64,000 nucleotides of DNA from Eubacteriales bacterium (GCA_030524175.1 JAUNHC010000009.1:62001-126000), one strand, 5' to 3'. Shown: positions 45,924 through 54,339, numbered from the stretch's first letter. A program made the numbers and translations. Notes: generated by a model from the letters alone, not told the origin.

Positions 45924-46796
45924 ATGAAACTGAAAGTATTTCAAAAAGGATTTAATTATTCCCAGGACGGCCGGGGAAACCGATTGATCTATCACCTCCA
46001 GGGCTGTAATATGCACTGTCCCTGGTGCTCCAATCCCGAGGGGATTTCCGTGTGCGGTGTGCTCTTTGTGGAGAAGGAGTGGCTGGATGAAAATTCCTGT
46101 CCCAAAGGAGCAGTGCGGGACAGCGTGCTGGACAGGAACATGTGCAAGCAGTGTGAAGATGTTCCCTGCATCACGGGAAGACGTCAGAAAGGGATCCGCC
46201 TATCCTGCAAAGAGTACGAAGTGGATACCATTGTGAGAGAATGTGTGGACAGTAAGCCCATGTTTTTTGACGGCGGCGGTGTCACTCTCACAGGGGGAGA
46301 GATCACTCTTCAGTTCCAGGCGGTGAAGGAGCTGTTGGAAAAACTTCATCAGGCTGAGATCCATACGGCTATTGAGAGTAATGGCTCCCACCCCGGAATG
46401 GAAGAATATCTTCCGCTGGTGGATGAGTGGATCATGGATTTGAAGCATTATGACAACAGGAAGCATATGGAATGGGTGGGAGTGCCAAACACCTGGGTGA
46501 TCAATAATATCCGCATGGCAGCAGAGCGCCACCCGGATGTATTGATCCGAATTCCTCTCATACCAGGTTTTAACGACAGCAGGGAGGAAGCGGAGGGCTT
46601 TACAGAGTTCCTGAAATCTTGTGGGATAAGGCAAAATGTGAGAGTGGAGCTTTTAAGCTATCATGAGTTCGGAAAAGGAAAATGGGAACAATGCGGTTTT
46701 ACATATACTATGAAGCCTGGCAGGATATCACCGGAGACAGTGGACTATTTAGAGAATAAGCTGAGACAAGAAGGAATCAATGTTGTCCGTACTTGA
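45924..46796 (+). CDS. glycyl-radical-enzyme activating protein (radical SAM)
   Basis: A 290-residue activase. The radical SAM cluster is Cys28, Cys32 and Cys35 in G-C-N-M-H-C-P-W-C. Additional cysteines at about 56-80 (S-C-P-K-G, M-C-K-Q-C, V-P-C) suggest one auxiliary ferredoxin-like cluster. G-G-G-V-T-L-T-G-G-E is the SAM-binding motif. It installs the glycyl radical on the enzyme encoded at 46879. ATG 45924 has GGGAGA upstream; the frame extends back to 45861 without a good ribosome site and would read through the inverted repeat. Confidence 0.93.
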   Translation: MKLKVFQKGFNYSQDGRGNRLIYHLQGCNMHCPWCSNPEGISVCGVLFVEKEWLDENSCPKGAVRDSVLDRNMCKQCEDVPCITGRRQKGIRLSCKEYEVDTIVRECVDSKPMFFDGGGVTLTGGEITLQFQAVKELLEKLHQAEIHTAIESNGSHPGMEEYLPLVDEWIMDLKHYDNRKHMEWVGVPNTWVINNIRMAAERHPDVLIRIPLIPGFNDSREEAEGFTEFLKSCGIRQNVRVELLSYHEFGKGKWEQCGFTYTMKPGRISPETVDYLENKLRQEGINVVRT

Positions 46797-46813
46797 AAAA
46801 TTGCGCATATAAC

Positions 46814-46843
46814 GTAACAGGGCAGGCTTGCCTGAACTGTTAC
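46814..46843 (+). repeat. hairpin between activase and glycyl radical enzyme
   Basis: GTAACAG/CTGTTAC (46814-46820 and 46837-46843) enclose a second 5-bp stem CAGGC/GCCTG. There is no T tract. It may set the ratio of activase to enzyme by mRNA processing or stability. Confidence 0.5.
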
Positions 46844-46878
46844 CACATAACAAAGGGAAACGAAAGGAGATCAATACT

Positions 46879-49269
46879 ATGAAAATTCAGGAATTGTACA
46901 ATGCAAATGAAATCACACAGCTTGCCAAGGACCGTTTCCAGGAGGAGCGTTCCCTAAATCATCTGGAGGGATGGTTTCTGGCAAGAGAAATCGCCATGAA
47001 CTGCGATGAAATTTACAAAAATGAGCCGGACAGTATCCGGATCGCTAAGACTCAGCTTGAAGTGGTGAAGAGACTTCCCTTGACGCTTGGCAGCTATCAT
47101 GTTTTTGCCGGAACCCAGGATGATGCCTTTGCCCGCTCATACGCGCTGATCAACCCTGCATTCCAGGTAAGTTCCTTCACAGGTTACTGTGATCCAACAG
47201 CAGTATTTGGGGATATTGATCCCATTGGAGACATTACAGAGGAACGTATTGCACATGTCAAAGAGTATTATACGAAAAATGAGTTTGCAAAGGTTCTCAC
47301 TGCTGCCTACGCTCCGGCGGAGAAGTATACAAAGGAGGCTGTTTTCTTCATAGAGCAGGTAACCGGGCATGTGATACCGGACGTACGTCATCTCCTTGAA
47401 AAAGGTGTACGCTTTGTTCAGGAAGAGATCAAGGAAAAACAGAAGGAGTCTCAGGATGCCCGGAAGAAACAGTATTATGAGGCCATGGGCATATCTCTGG
47501 AGGCAGTTCTTGTCCTTGCTGCCAGATATGCATCCCTTGCCACAGAGAAAGCCAATGCAGCACAGGGAAAAGAAAGAGAGAGGTACCTTCTCATGGCAGA
47601 AACTTTACAGAAGGTTCCGGCAGAGGGAGCAGAGGATCTTTATGAGGCGATCCAGTCCTTCCTTCTTATCTGGCAGGCAATGTGCCTGGAACAGGCACCC
47701 AATCCCTTCGCTTTTTCTGTGGGAAATGCAGACCGTATCTTTGAGCCTTACAGGGCGAAAGAGGATACAGACAGGGATATGGCAGCATCACTTTTGAAGC
47801 ATATGCTGGTATTTTATAATGTGGCGGACAGAAGCTGGGCAATTTCCCAGAATCTTATTATCGGAGGAAGAGATGTTCAGGGAAATGATCTGACGAATCC
47901 TACTTCCTATGCCCTCCTGGATGCTTATTTTGACATGAACCTGCCACAGCCTATCCTTTCAGTGAAACTGCATAAGAATACTCCAGATAAACTGTATGAA
48001 GAGATGGGACGTTTCTTCTTTACCCCAGGTGTGCTTACCCCTTCCCTTTTCAACGACGACTCACTTTTTGAAATCCTCAGAGCCAACGGTGTGGCGGAAG
48101 AGGATCTGCCCGATTATTCCGTAGCCGGCTGCCAGGAGCCGCTTATTATGGGAAAGGACAATGGAAATACCACCAATAGCTGGCTGAACATGCCGAAGGT
48201 TCTGGAACTTGTTCTCCAGGGCGGGAAATCTGAGATTACCGGAGAACAGATCGGAAAGACGAGAGAAGCCCTGGGTTACACCAGCAGCCTGGAACTTCTG
48301 AAAAATATCAGGGAAGTATTTTATAAAGAGCTTGACTATTATGTGGATGAGATGGTAGAAGCTGCAAACAATGCTTCACGTGCCATCGGACTTTACCAGG
48401 TGCCTTTCCTTTCTGCAATGATGGGAGGCATTGAGTCAGGAATTGATATGAGAGATACGAAACAGCAGGGGACCAAATATAACGGAAGCGGCTGCCTCAT
48501 TCACGGCCTGAGTGTGATGGCGGATTCCTTCATTGCCATTGATACGCTCCTTGAGGAGCGTCCCCAGGATGCTGACCGCCTTCTGGATGCACTGCGCACC
48601 AATTTTGAGCAGGATGAGGAACTGCATCAGTACCTGCTGGAATGTGATAAATACGGCAACAACATCCCACGGGTAGACCAGGAGGCAAAGGAGATCGCAG
48701 AACGGGTATCTGCTATGGTCGCTTCCAAGAAGAATTATCTGGGAAATCCCTTCCGGCCGGATTATGCAACTCCATCCACCCATCTGATGTACGGTTACTG
48801 GGTAGGGGCAACCCCTGACGGAAGGCAGGCAAGAGAGATGCTGAATTACGGCGTGGATCCTTTATACGGAGAAGCTTCCGGAGGTCTTGGAATGCGTATG
48901 CTCTCCAACCGGTATCTGCCTTTCGAAAAAATGGTGGGCGGTTATGCATCACACTTTGGGATCAATCCAGGGTATTTCCGTGGAAAGAGTCTTGAAGAAA
49001 AGGGATTGGAATTTAAGAATAAAATCTTTAATCCTCTGTTCTTTAACCAATATGATGAAGAGAAAATATCACCCTTCTATCTTTATGTAAATGTTACAAC
49101 ACCTGATATGCTTCGCAAGGTGCTGGCGGAACCGAAAAAATATGCTCCAAGCGGTGTGTATATTGTGCGTATTCACGGAACCTTCGTGAATTTCCTGGAT
49201 CTTTCTCCGGAAATCCAGGAGGATATCATCAAGCGTCTTGACCCCGGCTCAACCGAAATGAGTGCCTGA
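46879..49269 (+). CDS. glycyl radical enzyme of the PflD/YbiW-like dehydratase-lyase group
   Basis: A 796-residue glycyl radical enzyme. The thiyl-radical cysteine is Cys418 in A-G-C-Q-E-P, the G-C-x-E pattern of eliminating enzymes (diol dehydratase, choline lyase), not the Cys-Cys of pyruvate formate-lyase. The radical glycine is Gly767 in R-I-H-G-T-F-V-N-F, where most relatives have R-V-x-G-Y. AAAGGAG sits before ATG 46879; an upstream TTG at 46828 is rejected. The neighbours (activase, two FGGY kinases, FSA-type aldolase) point to a phosphorylated sugar or polyol substrate. E. coli pflD and ybiW have similar neighbourhoods. Precise reaction unknown. Confidence 0.88.
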   Translation: MKIQELYNANEITQLAKDRFQEERSLNHLEGWFLAREIAMNCDEIYKNEPDSIRIAKTQLEVVKRLPLTLGSYHVFAGTQDDAFARSYALINPAFQVSSFTGYCDPTAVFGDIDPIGDITEERIAHVKEYYTKNEFAKVLTAAYAPAEKYTKEAVFFIEQVTGHVIPDVRHLLEKGVRFVQEEIKEKQKESQDARKKQYYEAMGISLEAVLVLAARYASLATEKANAAQGKERERYLLMAETLQKVPAEGAEDLYEAIQSFLLIWQAMCLEQAPNPFAFSVGNADRIFEPYRAKEDTDRDMAASLLKHMLVFYNVADRSWAISQNLIIGGRDVQGNDLTNPTSYALLDAYFDMNLPQPILSVKLHKNTPDKLYEEMGRFFFTPGVLTPSLFNDDSLFEILRANGVAEEDLPDYSVAGCQEPLIMGKDNGNTTNSWLNMPKVLELVLQGGKSEITGEQIGKTREALGYTSSLELLKNIREVFYKELDYYVDEMVEAANNASRAIGLYQVPFLSAMMGGIESGIDMRDTKQQGTKYNGSGCLIHGLSVMADSFIAIDTLLEERPQDADRLLDALRTNFEQDEELHQYLLECDKYGNNIPRVDQEAKEIAERVSAMVASKKNYLGNPFRPDYATPSTHLMYGYWVGATPDGRQAREMLNYGVDPLYGEASGGLGMRMLSNRYLPFEKMVGGYASHFGINPGYFRGKSLEEKGLEFKNKIFNPLFFNQYDEEKISPFYLYVNVTTPDMLRKVLAEPKKYAPSGVYIVRIHGTFVNFLDLSPEIQEDIIKRLDPGSTEMSA

Positions 49270-49281
49270 GGGGGAGATGGC

Positions 49282-50298
49282 TTGGAAGAACAGAATCTTT
49301 ATCAGAATGTGAAAAAGAAAATCTGCAGGATGATCTATGAAGATATTTACCAGGACGGCGACTTGATCCCGCCGGAGCGTAAACTCTCTGAGGAGCTGGG
49401 GGTGAGCAGGGTAACTGTGCGCAAAGCCCTCAAGCTTCTGGAGGAGGAACATATCATTGAGCGTATCCAGGGAAGCGGAACAAGGATTGCCCTGCAGTAC
49501 GGTGCCAGGGAGGGGAATATGGATATCATTACCCTTGTTGCACCTGCCCAGAACGCCTTTTTTTCCAGGTTTATCGATGCATTCCAGACTACGGCGGAGG
49601 AGAAGGATTCTCTGGTGCTTTTTAAGCAGAAGCCTGGAAATATGTCATTGGAAAAGTGTTTATACCAGATATATGAGAAGGATCTGCGCAATGTGGTCCT
49701 CTGGCTTGAGGATATGGAGCTGACGTCAGAGGCATTGAGGAAACTGCGGGGCCTGGGGATGAATATTGTTCTCTTTGACACTACCTTTAAAAGCGCTTAT
49801 GCAGACGCGGTATGTGTGGACAACAGCGATGCCGTGAAGCGCCTGTACCAGGTATTGACGGATAAGGGCTGCAGCAAGATAGGATTTGTGGGCTGGGATG
49901 AAAAACGTGTAAGAAGTGTGCGGATCCGTGAACAGGAATTTTGCCGTCTGGCCCCGGAAGCTCCGGTGTGCCGGATGTCCTGGGACTATAGAAACAGACT
50001 GGACGAAATGTCCATGGAGGAAGTGGAAGAAAAGGTACAAGGCCTTTCCGGCTGTGACGGCATCATTTACAGTGTGGCGGAGCTGGGTATCCCCTTTGAG
50101 CGCAAGGCTAAAGAAAAAGGGATCGTTCACAGGTCAGCCATGATAGATGTACTTCCGGGGGCTGAGCAGCTTGGGATTACGGCTATGGAACAGGATTTCC
50201 AGGGGATGTCGGAGAAAATTTTTGACTGCCTGAAGCGTCAGAACCAGGGCGGAAGTGCCTGGAAAGCAGGAGTCTACCAGGTAAAGGGAAAACTGTGA
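49282..50298 (+). CDS. GntR-family regulator with periplasmic-binding-like sensor domain
   Basis: A 338-residue regulator. The N-terminal GntR winged helix (about 1-72) contains P-P-E-R-K-L-S-E-E-L-G-V-S-R-V-T-V-R-K-A-L. A LacI/AraR-like ligand-binding domain follows. The start is TTG 49282 preceded by GGGGGAGA; no in-frame ATG lies before the HTH, so TTG is the likely real start. It begins 12 bases after the radical-enzyme stop. AraR-like proteins are sugar-responsive repressors. The inverted repeat at 45884-45910 is the best operator candidate. Confidence 0.87.
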   Translation: MEEQNLYQNVKKKICRMIYEDIYQDGDLIPPERKLSEELGVSRVTVRKALKLLEEEHIIERIQGSGTRIALQYGAREGNMDIITLVAPAQNAFFSRFIDAFQTTAEEKDSLVLFKQKPGNMSLEKCLYQIYEKDLRNVVLWLEDMELTSEALRKLRGLGMNIVLFDTTFKSAYADAVCVDNSDAVKRLYQVLTDKGCSKIGFVGWDEKRVRSVRIREQEFCRLAPEAPVCRMSWDYRNRLDEMSMEEVEEKVQGLSGCDGIIYSVAELGIPFERKAKEKGIVHRSAMIDVLPGAEQLGITAMEQDFQGMSEKIFDCLKRQNQGGSAWKAGVYQVKGKL

Positions 50299-50336
50299 AA
50301 CATAGTTTCTGATATAGTAGGATAAGGAGAAATCAT

Positions 50337-51698
50337 ATGCGTGCAATGGGAATCGATATGGGAACCACCACGATCAGTGTGATCATCATTGACGGTGAAA
50401 GTGGGGAACTGATAAAAAGCAGGACCATTCCTCACAATGCTTTTATGAACGGGGAACTGCCCTCCAGCCGTATCCAGGATCCGGATAAGCTTCTGCTTCT
50501 GGTGCAGCAGGCAGTGGAGGAAATGACAGGTGAATGCGGTGTTCCTGACAGTATAGGAATGACGGGACAAATGCATGGGGTCTTGTATGTGGATGAGGAG
50601 GGAAAGGCAGTAAGTCCTCTTTATACATGGCAGGACGGAAGCGGCAATGAGAGAATGGAAGACGGCAGGACTTATGCCCAGGCTCTCCTGGAGTCAGCCG
50701 GGGCAGCCGCCGCAGGATATGGACTTACCACACATTTTTATCTTCAGAAAAACGGCAGGATACCAGGCCGGGCAAAGAAGATGACAACCATCAGCGATTA
50801 TATTGCCATGAGATTATGCGGCAGTAAGGAGCCTGTGATCGCCATGGATATGGCTGCCAGCTGGGGCTGTTTTGATCTGGAAAAGGGTGAGTTTTTCCTG
50901 GACAAACTTGAAAATACAGGGGTGGATATCTCTTATCTGCCCAAGGTGACAAAGGGACATGGAGTGATGGGAAATACTCCGTCGGGGATTCCGGTGACAG
51001 TGTCTATGGGAGATAATCAGGCCAGTGTTCTTGGTTCTGTCCGGGATTTATCGGATACGGTTCTGGTGAATATCGGGACAGGAAGCCAGGTTTCCTTTGG
51101 CACAGAGAAATTTCATGATGCCCAGGGGTCCATAGAGCTGCGCCCCTGTACAGAAAAACTGTATCTCATGGCCGGGTCAGGCCTGTGCGGAGGGAGAGCC
51201 TATGCTATGCTTGAACAGTTCTACCGGGAAGCATCAGGAAAGAGTAAGGATCAGGAGCTTTATTCCGTCATGGAGGCACAGGCCAGAGATTTCCTGAAAG
51301 CCTACGGAAAAGAAAATGCCTGGAAGATCAGGACTACCTTTTCCGGGACAAGAAGTAATCCCCAGGAGAGAGGCAGTATCCGCGACATCAGTGTGGAAAA
51401 CTTCCATCCCGGTGCAATGACAGTGGGGATGATCCAGGGAATCCTGGAGGAACTGTATGAAATGTACGGAGAAATGTGCCGTATGACAGGAACCAAGGCA
51501 GTTCGGCTGGTAGGCTCAGGAAACGGTGTCAGGAAAAATCCCCTGATGCGTGAGCTTGCCGAGTCTCTGTTCGGCATGAAGATGAATATCCCTGTGTGTA
51601 AAGAAGAAGCTGCTTATGGGGCCGCCTTACAGTCCCTGGCAGCAGCCGGGCTTTACGGATCCATGTCTGAATTACAGCAGAAAATCAAATATTTATGA
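50337..51698 (+). CDS. FGGY-family kinase resembling sedoheptulokinases
   Basis: A 453-residue FGGY kinase, shorter than the xylulokinase-like ones here. The N-terminus reads G-I-D-M-G-T-T-T-I-S. S-I-G-M-T-G-Q-M-H-G-V and Y-T-W-Q-D-G are close to the sedoheptulokinase (SHPK) pattern. The phosphate motif N-I-G-T-G-S-Q and the C-terminal G-S-G-N-G-V and A-A-Y-G-A-A segments are present. It should phosphorylate a ketose or cyclic polyol at its terminal carbon, making the substrate for the radical enzyme or for the aldolase. AAGGAG precedes the ATG. It is co-directional with all genes from 45924. Confidence 0.8.
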   Translation: MRAMGIDMGTTTISVIIIDGESGELIKSRTIPHNAFMNGELPSSRIQDPDKLLLLVQQAVEEMTGECGVPDSIGMTGQMHGVLYVDEEGKAVSPLYTWQDGSGNERMEDGRTYAQALLESAGAAAAGYGLTTHFYLQKNGRIPGRAKKMTTISDYIAMRLCGSKEPVIAMDMAASWGCFDLEKGEFFLDKLENTGVDISYLPKVTKGHGVMGNTPSGIPVTVSMGDNQASVLGSVRDLSDTVLVNIGTGSQVSFGTEKFHDAQGSIELRPCTEKLYLMAGSGLCGGRAYAMLEQFYREASGKSKDQELYSVMEAQARDFLKAYGKENAWKIRTTFSGTRSNPQERGSIRDISVENFHPGAMTVGMIQGILEELYEMYGEMCRMTGTKAVRLVGSGNGVRKNPLMRELAESLFGMKMNIPVCKEEAAYGAALQSLAAAGLYGSMSELQQKIKYL

Positions 51699-51738
51699 TG
51701 CCGGGATCACGAAGTGCAGAGAAATTCCAAGGTATCAG

Positions 51739-51760
51739 GGGGTAAAATACCTTTTGCCCC
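51739..51760 (+). other. small hairpin before the aldolase gene
   Basis: GGGGTAAAA and TTTTGCCCC (51739-51747 and 51752-51760) pair, with one G-T, around loop TACC. There is no T tract, and the aldolase ribosome site follows 20 bases later. Confidence 0.4.
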
Positions 51761-51793
51761 AAACATCGTATATAACAAATGGAGGAAAAGAAC

Positions 51794-52465
51794 ATGGAAA
51801 TTTTATTGGATACAGCGAACCTGGAGCAGATCAGAAAATATGTGGATTTATATGAAATCACCGGAGTGACGTCCAATCCAACAATCATTTCAAAGGAAAA
51901 AGCTGATTTTTGGCCTCTTCTTACGGAGATTAAGAAGGTAATAGGCGATAAACAGCTTCACGTACAGGTGACAGCAGATACCTGGGAGGAAATGCTTAAG
52001 GAAGCAGACTGCATCCGTGAGAGACTGGGAAAAGACACTTATATCAAAGTCCCCACCATTGAACAGGGTATCTGTGCCATGAAGCATTTAAAAGCAGCAG
52101 GTGCCAATGTGACAGCCACTGCCGTATATACTACACAGCAGGCTATGATGGCAGCCAGCGCAGGAGCTGACTATGTAGCACCGTATTTTAACCGCATGAA
52201 CAATTTGAATGTGGACAGCAAAAAGGTGATCGGGGATATGGCTCAGCTCTTCCGTACCCATAACAAGCCTACAAAGATTCTTGCAGCCAGCTTCAAGAAT
52301 ACAGAGCAGGTAATGGATGCCCTTACAGTGGGTGCCCAGGCAGTTACTGTATCCGTTGACCTTCTCACTACTATGGTGAAAAATGCTATCATTGATTTTG
52401 CTGTGGATGGGTTTAAGAAGGATTGGATCGATACTTATGGCGATAAGAAAATATATGAATTATAG
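51794..52465 (+). CDS. fructose-6-phosphate-aldolase-type protein (FSA/TalC family)
   Basis: A 223-residue TIM-barrel class I aldolase. The Schiff-base lysine is Lys85 in Y-I-K-V-P. Gln58 and Tyr131 (V-A-P-Y-F-N-R) occupy the positions of E. coli FsaA Gln59 and Tyr131. True small transaldolases have Glu at the first position, so aldolase activity is favoured. It would split fructose 6-phosphate or a deoxy analogue into glyceraldehyde 3-phosphate and a C3 ketone. ATG 51794 is chosen because GGAGG (51781-51785) lies upstream; ATG 51779 overlaps that site. FSA genes also neighbour glycyl radical enzymes in E. coli. Confidence 0.85.
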   Translation: MEILLDTANLEQIRKYVDLYEITGVTSNPTIISKEKADFWPLLTEIKKVIGDKQLHVQVTADTWEEMLKEADCIRERLGKDTYIKVPTIEQGICAMKHLKAAGANVTATAVYTTQQAMMAASAGADYVAPYFNRMNNLNVDSKKVIGDMAQLFRTHNKPTKILAASFKNTEQVMDALTVGAQAVTVSVDLLTTMVKNAIIDFAVDGFKKDWIDTYGDKKIYEL

Positions 52466-52651
52466 TAACTGTTCAGTACAGGACTGTGCTTTTACTGCAC
52501 AGTCCGTGCGGAAACGTTGAACTGCTACTTATAATGTTTTTCCGGCTGCGTCCGGTTCATAAAAGGTACTGCTGATCCGCAGGTTTTCAGGTGTCTATAT
52601 ACCTGCAGAGAGCTTCTGCGGGCAGCAATAAAAATTTAGGAGGTAACATTT
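52466..52651 (+). other. structured intergenic leader before second FGGY kinase
   Basis: No gene was found. GGACTGTGC/GCACAGTCC (52481-52489 and 52497-52505) forms a perfect 9-bp stem, itself inside a longer imperfect inverted repeat that starts GTAACTGTTC (52465-52474). Further on, CCGCAG/CTGCGG (about 52576 and 52616) encloses CAGGT/ACCTG. No T tract follows either structure. GGAAACGTT at 52510-52518 is a partial LacI- or cre-like site. Confidence 0.4.
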
Positions 52652-54160
52652 ATGAGCAGATATTTGCTTGCACATGATATCGGCACATCGGGAAATAAGG
52701 CATCTCTGTTTTCTGTAGAGGGAGAGTTGGTGAAAAGCACAGTTGCCCCTTATGAGACAAATTACCAGTCCGGAGGGATCGCAGAACAGGAACCCCGGGA
52801 CTGGTGGAATGCTGTCTGCTGCTCCACCAGGGAAATTATGAGTGGTATTGCTCCTGAGGATGTGGCGGCGGTATCTTTTTCAGGCCAGATGCAGTGCTGT
52901 CTCGTGGTTGATAAACAGGGACAGGTGCTGCGTCCTGCCATGATATGGGCAGACCAGCGGGCAGAACCACAGGCAAAAAAGCTTAGAGAAGCTTTTGATG
53001 AACGTTATGCCTATGAGCTGCTGGGGCACCGCCTCAGCCCTTCATACAGCATAGAAAAGCTTATGTGGATCAAGGACAATGAGCCGGAAATTTTCAGGAA
53101 TACATATAAAATGCTCCAGGTAAAGGACTATATTATCTATCGCATGACCGGTAAATTCGTCACAGATTATTCCGATGCATCAGGAACCAATGCCCTGGAT
53201 TTAGAGAACTTATGCTGGTCACAGGAGATTCTGGACGCAGCACAAATAGACATAGATAAGCTTCCGGAGCTGCACAATTCCACAGATGTGATAGGCACCT
53301 TGACAGAGGAGGCGGCAGCGGCACTGGGTCTTACAACAATGACTAAAGTTGTATGCGGAGGAGGAGATGGTCCCTGTTCTGCGCTGGGAGCCGGGTGCAT
53401 AGAAAAAGACCAGATGTTTCTCACCTTTGGAACCTCTGCCTGGATAGGCGGTACCACTGATAAGAAATTCCTGGATGAAGATCAGGTTTTCTTCTGCTTC
53501 GCCCATGTTATACCGGGGCGCTATATGCCCTGCGGCACTATGCAGTCTGCCGGAAGCGCTTACTCATATGCCAGAAATACCTTCTGCCAGGAGGAAATCC
53601 GTAAGGCGCAAGAGGAGGGGAAAAGCTCCTGGGAACTTATTAATGAAATGGTGGAAAATTCTCCTGCAGGGGCAAAAGGACTACTCTTCCTTCCCTACCT
53701 CACAGGGGAACGGGCCCCAAGATGGAATCCTGATGCATCAGGCAGCTTCCAGGGAATCCGTATGTATCATCAGAGGGAAGATTATATACGGGCGGTTGTG
53801 GAAGGCGTTGCCATGAATCTGGAACTGATCCTTAATGCGTACAGAAAATATCTTGATATCGACAGTATGATCCTCACAGGAGGCGGCGCCAAGGGTGACA
53901 TTGTGGCACAGATCCTTTCTGATGTGATGTCTGCAGAGCTTGTCAGGCCGGATCATGTTGAGGAAGCAACTTCCATTGCGGCTGCCGTGATCGCTGGTGT
54001 GGGCTGCGGTATTTATGAAGATTTTACTGCCATCAAAAGCTTCCTGAAGTTTGGAAATCCTGTAGTGCCAGATAAAAGCAATGAAGAAGTTTACTCCAAG
54101 GCAAAAAAACTTTTTGACGATGTCTATGAAGCGTTAAAACCGCTGTATGCACGGTTTTAG
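52652..54160 (+). CDS. FGGY-family carbohydrate kinase (xylulokinase-like)
   Basis: A 502-residue FGGY kinase with H-D-I-G-T-S-G-N-K at the N-terminus, F-S-G-Q-M-Q, I-W-A-D-Q-R-A, T-F-G-T-S-A-W and T-G-G-G-A-K-G. It belongs to the xylulokinase/erythritol-kinase-like branch and differs from the kinase at 50337. It is the last gene of the radical-enzyme region, after a 186-base structured gap, and is followed by a terminator. It may phosphorylate the locus substrate or a side product. AGGAGG precedes the ATG. Confidence 0.85.
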   Translation: MSRYLLAHDIGTSGNKASLFSVEGELVKSTVAPYETNYQSGGIAEQEPRDWWNAVCCSTREIMSGIAPEDVAAVSFSGQMQCCLVVDKQGQVLRPAMIWADQRAEPQAKKLREAFDERYAYELLGHRLSPSYSIEKLMWIKDNEPEIFRNTYKMLQVKDYIIYRMTGKFVTDYSDASGTNALDLENLCWSQEILDAAQIDIDKLPELHNSTDVIGTLTEEAAAALGLTTMTKVVCGGGDGPCSALGAGCIEKDQMFLTFGTSAWIGGTTDKKFLDEDQVFFCFAHVIPGRYMPCGTMQSAGSAYSYARNTFCQEEIRKAQEEGKSSWELINEMVENSPAGAKGLLFLPYLTGERAPRWNPDASGSFQGIRMYHQREDYIRAVVEGVAMNLELILNAYRKYLDIDSMILTGGGAKGDIVAQILSDVMSAELVRPDHVEEATSIAAAVIAGVGCGIYEDFTAIKSFLKFGNPVVPDKSNEEVYSKAKKLFDDVYEALKPLYARF

Positions 54161-54165
54161 CAGAT

Positions 54166-54213
54166 AAAAAACCGATGGTTTTGGCTGAATTCAGCCTGTG
54201 CCATCGGTTTTTC
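54166..54213 (+). terminator. intrinsic terminator after the glycyl radical region
   Basis: AAAAACCGATGG pairs with CCATCGGTTTTT (54167-54178 with 54201-54212). A nested GGCTG/CAGCC hairpin lies inside and T residues close the 3' arm. Confidence 0.85.
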
Positions 54214-54310
54214 TATATACCAGGAAAGCACTCCCCATTGTTCTCTCAAATCCGCATCTGTACAATAATATAAAAAGCAATAAAAAGCTATAGAAAATGC
54301 ATTTCCCTGC

Positions 54311-54339
54311 TTGATTATTCATAAAAATAATGATATAAT
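54311..54339 (+). promoter_or_regulatory. strong predicted sigma-A promoter of the Liv operon
   Basis: TTGATT (54311-54316) and TATAAT (54334-54339) have a 17-base spacer and an extended TG upstream of the -10. The start would be near 54346. Confidence 0.75.

Noticed and set aside
46828-46878. Upstream TTG start for the glycyl radical enzyme
   Set aside because: It would translate through the intergenic hairpin and the AAAGGAG ribosome site; ATG 46879 fits the family N-terminus.
46879-49269. Annotation as pyruvate formate-lyase
   Set aside because: Pyruvate formate-lyase needs adjacent cysteines in the active site. Here there is one Cys followed by Gln-Glu-Pro, the pattern of dehydratase and lyase members.
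51794-52465. Annotation as transaldolase
   Set aside because: Gln rather than Glu at residue 58 and the short length fit fructose-6-phosphate aldolase; kept as an alternative only.
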